Assembly (NCBI GenBank): GCA_022565655.1
Contig: JAIUMG010000124.1
Location: 1 to 9,338 of the forward strand
From: Alkalimonas sp.
Lineage (GTDB): Bacteria > Pseudomonadota > Gammaproteobacteria > Enterobacterales > Alteromonadaceae
DNA length: 9,338 bases
Reading direction: 5' to 3'
Below are positions 6,546 to 9,338 of the stretch, piece after piece; position 1 is the stretch's first letter, and every line of letters starts with the position of its first letter. The notes under the pieces are model-generated. The model did not search any database. It was not told the origin of the DNA and worked only from the letters and a program-made list of their open reading frames with translations. The position numbers and the translations under genes are program-made.

Positions 6546-7766
6546 TTAACCGGCCTTGACCACTTGCGCTACAGCCTGTTCAAATCGATCCATACCATCA
6601 TGGATATCTTGCTCAGTGATCACCAGTGATGGCGCAAAACGCACCACATTGGCACCTGCGACTAATGCCATCAGGCGATGGTCAGCGGCCGCCAGCAGGA
6701 AATCACGTGCCCGGCCCTGATAACGTTCATTCAAAACCGCGCCCAGCAGCATACCTTTACCACGTACTTCGCTGAACACCTGATAGGTTTCATTGATGGC
6801 CTCTAAGCGCTGACGGAACAATTGCTCATTTTTAAGCACACCATCCAGCACTTCGGGTGTATTGACGGTGTCCAATACCGCTTCGGCAACGGCGCATGCC
6901 AGTGGGTTACCACCATAGGTACTGCCGTGCGTGCCCACTTTTAAGTGTTTGGCGATCGCATCGGTGGTGAGCATGGCTCCAACCGGGAAACCACCACCCA
7001 ACGACTTAGCACTGGTTAGAATATCCGGTTGTACACCGTAGTTCATATAAGCAAACAATTTGCCTGTACGGCCCACACCGGTTTGCACCTCATCCATCAC
7101 TAACAGTGCATTGTGTTGATCACACAGATCGCGAACGCCTTGTAAAAACTCCTGTGTTGCAGGAATAATACCGCCTTCACCCTGAATAGGCTCTAACACT
7201 ACAGCGCAAGTGCGCTCGCTGATCAGGGCTTTCACACTATCCAGGTTGTTGAACTCCGCATGCAGCACGGCACCAGGTTTTGGACCAAAGCCATCAGAGT
7301 AGCTAGCTTGCCCACCTACCGTTACAGTAAAGAAGGTACGGCCGTGAAAGCTCTTGCTAAAGGAAATAATTTCTTGCTTCGCTTCGCTATGCACATCCAG
7401 AGCCCAACGCCGCGCCAGCTTGAAAGCAGCTTCGTTGGCTTCAGCTCCCGAGTTGGCGAAAAAGACTTTATCTGCAAACGTCTGTTGGACTAACTTGCTG
7501 GCCAACCGAAGCGCTGGCTCGTTGGTTAGCACATTGCTGAGATGCCACAGCTTATCGGCCTGATTTTTTAAAGCCGAAACCAAAGCTGGATGGCAGTGTC
7601 CCAAGCTACTTACCGCGATCCCGCCGGCGAAATCAACGTACTCCTGGCCATCCTGATCCCAAACACGCGAGCCCTCGCCTCTGACCGGAATCATTTTAGC
7701 CGGGGCATAGTTAGGTACCATGACCTCATCAAATAAACTGCGGGTAACCTGGGTGTGCTCTGCCAT
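6546..7766 (-). CDS. argD: Acetylornithine / succinylornithine aminotransferase (ArgD/AstC, PLP class III)
   Basis: This is a PLP transaminase of the ornithine-aminotransferase group. ArgD makes N-acetylornithine in arginine synthesis; the same enzyme type removes the amino group of succinylornithine in the AST pathway (AstC) and of succinyl-diaminopimelate. From ATG 7766 it has 406 residues, the length of both E. coli ArgD and AstC. The phosphate-binding NSGAEAN is at 105-111, FHGRT at 140-144 (Phe140 stacks on the ring), MDEVQTG at 224-230 (Asp225 holds the ring nitrogen) and TSAKSLGGG with Schiff-base Lys254. Details such as SDGFGPKP, SNVxTNEPALRL and GRARDFL resemble biosynthetic ArgD more than AstC, while the position before astA-astD points to catabolism, so a dual role is likely. 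The frame stays open for 26 more codons up to 7844. That extension has no family counterpart, and AGG of GAAGAGG lies 11 bases before ATG 7766. Confidence 0.95.
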   Translation of the reverse strand: MAEHTQVTRSLFDEVMVPNYAPAKMIPVRGEGSRVWDQDGQEYVDFAGGIAVSSLGHCHPALVSALKNQADKLWHLSNVLTNEPALRLASKLVQQTFADKVFFANSGAEANEAAFKLARRWALDVHSEAKQEIISFSKSFHGRTFFTVTVGGQASYSDGFGPKPGAVLHAEFNNLDSVKALISERTCAVVLEPIQGEGGIIPATQEFLQGVRDLCDQHNALLVMDEVQTGVGRTGKLFAYMNYGVQPDILTSAKSLGGGFPVGAMLTTDAIAKHLKVGTHGSTYGGNPLACAVAEAVLDTVNTPEVLDGVLKNEQLFRQRLEAINETYQVFSEVRGKGMLLGAVLNERYQGRARDFLLAAADHRLMALVAGANVVRFAPSLVITEQDIHDGMDRFEQAVAQVVKAG

Positions 7767-7799
7767 GATTCTATTTACCTCTTCACTAAAAAGTTGTCT

Positions 7800-7830
7800 G
7801 CTGACGCAAAAAAACCATAAATCCGTCAGC
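7800..7830 (-). other. Leader stem-loop in front of argD
   Basis: GCTGACG (7800-7806) and CGTCAGC (7824-7830) form a seven-pair stem around a 17-base loop that on the minus strand contains a T7 run. It would lie in the untranslated leader if transcription starts near 7836 and translation at 7766. It might affect ribosome access or mRNA stability. It is not a terminator, because no U tract follows the stem. Confidence 0.4.
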
Positions 7831-7842
7831 CTTTGTTCAATC

Positions 7843-7871
7843 ATTATTGCAGATTAATTCAACGATGTCTG
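7843..7871 (-). promoter_or_regulatory. argD: Candidate sigma-70 promoter of argD
   Basis: On the minus strand CAGACA (7871-7866, four of six -35 bases) and AATAAT (7848-7843, five of six -10 bases) are separated by exactly 17 bases. The start would be near 7836, giving a leader of about 70 bases before ATG 7766. It overlaps the first ATG of the longer open frame (7844), which is further reason to reject that start. Confidence 0.4.
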
Positions 7872-8064
7872 CCCCTGGAATAGGCTGAAAGCCAATAAAT
7901 ACAAGGGCTGCAGATAGTTTTGCAAGCTTGCTGAATAAGTACGCAGAGGCTATTCAGCTAAAATTCAGCCAGCAGTATGAACAGGCAAGCAGTGGTAGCT
8001 GTTGCCATCAGTGCGACGAAAATATCAGCAGGAAAGCTGCTTGCATGTTTATCATAAAAAAAAA
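7872..8064. promoter_or_regulatory. Non-coding region upstream of argD with repeated TGAAT/ATTCA elements and hairpins
   Basis: I see no gene here. The region holds GCTGAATA (7930-7937) inverted against TATTCAGC (7951-7958) over a 13-base spacer. A third copy, ATTCAGC (7963-7969), gives two direct ATTCAGC motifs 11 bases apart. There is a palindrome GCAAGCTTGC (7922-7931). A bulged hairpin pairs GGCAA/CAG (7984-7988, 7990-7992) with CTG/TTGCC (7999-8006). TGAAT and ATTCA are the half-sites of ArgR boxes in enterics, but they are not in the classical TGAAT-N4-ATTCA layout. A run of nine A (8056-8064) becomes U9 immediately after the HDOD stop, without a strong stem before it. ArgR control is inferred only from half-sites and the neighbouring gene. 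Confidence 0.35.
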
Positions 8065-9186
8065 TTACAGATCCACATCCAGTTTCTGCAAATTGGTACT
8101 CAACAGCAGCTGAAGTGTGTCTTTGGTCATGCCAACCGCCTTGAGCATGGTTTGCATTTCTTCGCTGGACAGCCGCTGCTTTTTCTTTAACTGCTGCCAC
8201 TGCACAAAGGTTTGTGCTTGTTGCACCACCCGCGCCATCGGTGAGGCACCGCTGAAACCAACGCCTTCGGCCAGCTGGTCCAACGTTTGGCATAAAAGCA
8301 AGCGCTTTAACCCCCAGCGTGACGTTAAATCAGCGCTTAGCACTGCCGCATGCTCGGTCAGCTGCTCGCTAAGCATGCCGGCATCAGCTTCTAGCTCATC
8401 CAGAATATCAATTAAGCCTACATCTCTGGCTTCACGAGCTTTGAGTAACTCTTCTCGCTTCACTTGCTGATAGGTGCGCAAGTAATTCCTTGCGACCGCT
8501 ATATGCCCCAATGGATGGAATAACCCGGCACAAAACGCAGTAAATGGCGACTCACCATAATATTCTGCCAACGTTTTAGCGGCGATCGCCGTGGCCAGGC
8601 TGTAATCCCACAGGTCAGTTTTCAAACTATGAAATGGTTCCGTCGAGTGCGGCATGCAGCGCTTCATCCCATAGACAGGAATGATCAGCTGCAAAGCTTC
8701 TACCCCCAAAAAACGCAAGCCCGTCTTTACATCCTTAATCAGTGCGCCAGAGGCCGTGCGGTTGCGATATTTTGGTTGATTCACCAGTTTCAGCAGATCG
8801 TCGACTAACCATGGGACTTTTTTGATGGCCGGGTCCAGCTGATTCAAGGTAACGACCTTGGTACTTAGCAGATCCAGTAAAGCATAATAATCGGGCGTTA
8901 AATCAAACAAGCTGGCGGCCACCTCATCAATGGCTGTCAACCGATCGGCCAGAGCATCCGCTACCTGATCTTGCAAATGGGCCTGGGCGAACTCAATAAA
9001 CTGAGCCTTCACTTTGGCATCAGCCAGTCTGGCCTGTCTGGCCTGAGCTTCTACCGCTAACAAAGTTCGCTCTTGAACCGCATCTTTAGCTTGTTTGTTT
9101 TTTTTATGTCGGGTTGCCGGATCCACTCCAATCAGTAAATCAAAGTAACGCAACGGAAATTCTGTCAGCACTGACGTAGAACTCAT
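8065..9186 (-). CDS. HDOD-domain protein, HD-type metal residues replaced
   Basis: The 373-residue cytoplasmic protein has an Ala/Lys/Gln-rich helical N-terminal part (about 25-80, possibly coiled coil). An HDOD domain follows from about 80 to 300: LTAIDEVAASLFDL, then LDPAIKKVPWLVDDLLKLVNQ, then IKDVKTGLRFLGVEALQLII. The positions that in HD hydrolases carry metal ligands are changed. The helix LWDYSLATAIAAKTLAE has Asp194 where HD proteins usually have His, and GLFHPLGHIAV (221-231) has His224-Pro225 in place of His-Asp. This fits HDOD proteins, which are thought to be non-catalytic signalling or scaffold modules. A short helical tail (about 325-373) ends at TAA. The Shine-Dalgarno is weak: GGGG lies about 11 bases before ATG 9186. 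The gene sits between pabA and argD in the same direction; its role is unknown. Family call firm, function open. Confidence 0.82.
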   Translation of the reverse strand: MSSTSVLTEFPLRYFDLLIGVDPATRHKKNKQAKDAVQERTLLAVEAQARQARLADAKVKAQFIEFAQAHLQDQVADALADRLTAIDEVAASLFDLTPDYYALLDLLSTKVVTLNQLDPAIKKVPWLVDDLLKLVNQPKYRNRTASGALIKDVKTGLRFLGVEALQLIIPVYGMKRCMPHSTEPFHSLKTDLWDYSLATAIAAKTLAEYYGESPFTAFCAGLFHPLGHIAVARNYLRTYQQVKREELLKAREARDVGLIDILDELEADAGMLSEQLTEHAAVLSADLTSRWGLKRLLLCQTLDQLAEGVGFSGASPMARVVQQAQTFVQWQQLKKKQRLSSEEMQTMLKAVGMTKDTLQLLLSTNLQKLDVDL

Positions 9187-9235
9187 AAAATCGCATGCCC
9201 CAGCGAAAAGTGGTTAATTAGCAAAAGCACATACT

Positions 9236-9259
9236 GCTTAGCTGCTTCTAAGCTGTCAA
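9236..9259 (-). promoter_or_regulatory. Candidate HDOD promoter: consensus -35 followed by an inverted repeat
   Basis: On the minus strand a perfect TTGACA (9259-9254) is followed at once by GCTTAG-aagcag-CTAAGC (9253-9236), a six-pair inverted repeat filling the spacer. The -10 at 17 bases, CAGTAT (9236-9231), matches only three of six positions. This could be a promoter needing an activator, with the repeat as operator, or a simple hairpin in the pabA 3' end. No U tract directly follows it. Confidence 0.3.
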
Positions 9260-9265
9260 GCACGA

Positions 9266-9338
9266 TCAGGCGGTACTTCGCTTATTTTGCAAAAAGTGTT
9301 GCAGCAGCTGCAGCCCTGCATCCGAGAGAATCGCCTCT
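9266..9338 (-). CDS. pabA: Glutamine amidotransferase subunit, PabA/TrpG type, C-terminal fragment
   Basis: The last 23 codons, ending in TGA at 9268-9266, enter from the right edge. They read EAILSDAGLQLLQHFLQ, then NKRSTA. This matches the end of PabA/TrpG amidotransferases, where the catalytic His-Pro-Glu runs into (S/A)ILS-x-x-G-x-x-LL-x-x-FL. The first visible residue would then be the catalytic-triad Glu. PabA supplies ammonia to aminodeoxychorismate synthase in folate synthesis. The enteric order pabA near argD favours PabA over TrpG. The call rests on few residues but also on gene order. Confidence 0.65.
   Translation of the reverse strand, partial: EAILSDAGLQLLQHFLQNKRSTA

Noticed and set aside
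8056..8064. U9 run directly after the HDOD stop as an intrinsic terminator
   Set aside because: The best stem upstream (around the last codons) has a mismatch and ends more than ten bases before the U run, so the required stem/U-tract junction is missing.
7958..8293. Minus-strand frame overlapping the HDOD 3' end and running into the spacer, including a possible 16-codon peptide starting MATATTACLF before 7958
   Set aside because: No Shine-Dalgarno precedes the small ATG, it has no run of arginine codons as an arginine attenuator would need, and most of the frame is out of phase inside the HDOD gene.

Overview
The window looks like a chromosomal housekeeping segment of a free-living gammaproteobacterium. 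G+C is near one half by eye. The gene set (prkB, speD, a yhfA-type OsmC protein, astD, astA, argD, the end of pabA) is the neighbourhood found around crp/argD/pabA in enterics and around argD-astA-astD in Shewanella-like Alteromonadales. By recollection of protein families, not by a search, the best fit is the Shewanella / Rheinheimera / Alishewanella part of the class. I see no insertion sequence, phage gene, CRISPR array, tRNA or rRNA.

Layout. The left edge holds the first 26 codons of a probable MAPEG-family membrane protein on the minus strand. It diverges from a voltage-gated K+ channel gene on the plus strand (112-1044) across only 33 bases. The channel gene is followed by prkB (about 1111-2019), a phosphoribulokinase-like kinase. 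prkB converges on speD, and the two share a bidirectional terminator (2043-2078). Every gene from 2100 to the right edge is on the minus strand. In transcription order they are: pabA (3' end), a degenerate HDOD protein, argD, astA, astD, a small DUF3802-like protein, yhfA (OsmC family) and speD. No gap between genes exceeds 300 bases; the longest is 7767-8064, between the HDOD gene and argD.

Function. ArgD, AstA and AstD form an arginine module. AstA starts the arginine succinyltransferase (AST) catabolic pathway, an ArgD/AstC-type transaminase handles succinylornithine, and AstD oxidises the resulting semialdehyde. astB and astE are not in the window. ArgD itself resembles the biosynthetic enzyme, so one enzyme probably serves both synthesis and breakdown of arginine. 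A strong stem-loop with a short U run separates argD from astA, which would allow separate expression of the shared and the catabolic genes. speD belongs to polyamine synthesis, which also draws on arginine/ornithine.

Starts were corrected where sequence and family length agree: the channel to 112, yhfA to 3392, astD to 5417 and argD to 7766. The prkB start is uncertain (1090, 1111 or 1123).

I found no convincing new system. The points most worth checking are the argD-astA junction, the missing crp, the HDOD protein with its metal-site residues replaced, and the hairpin-rich leader region in front of argD.
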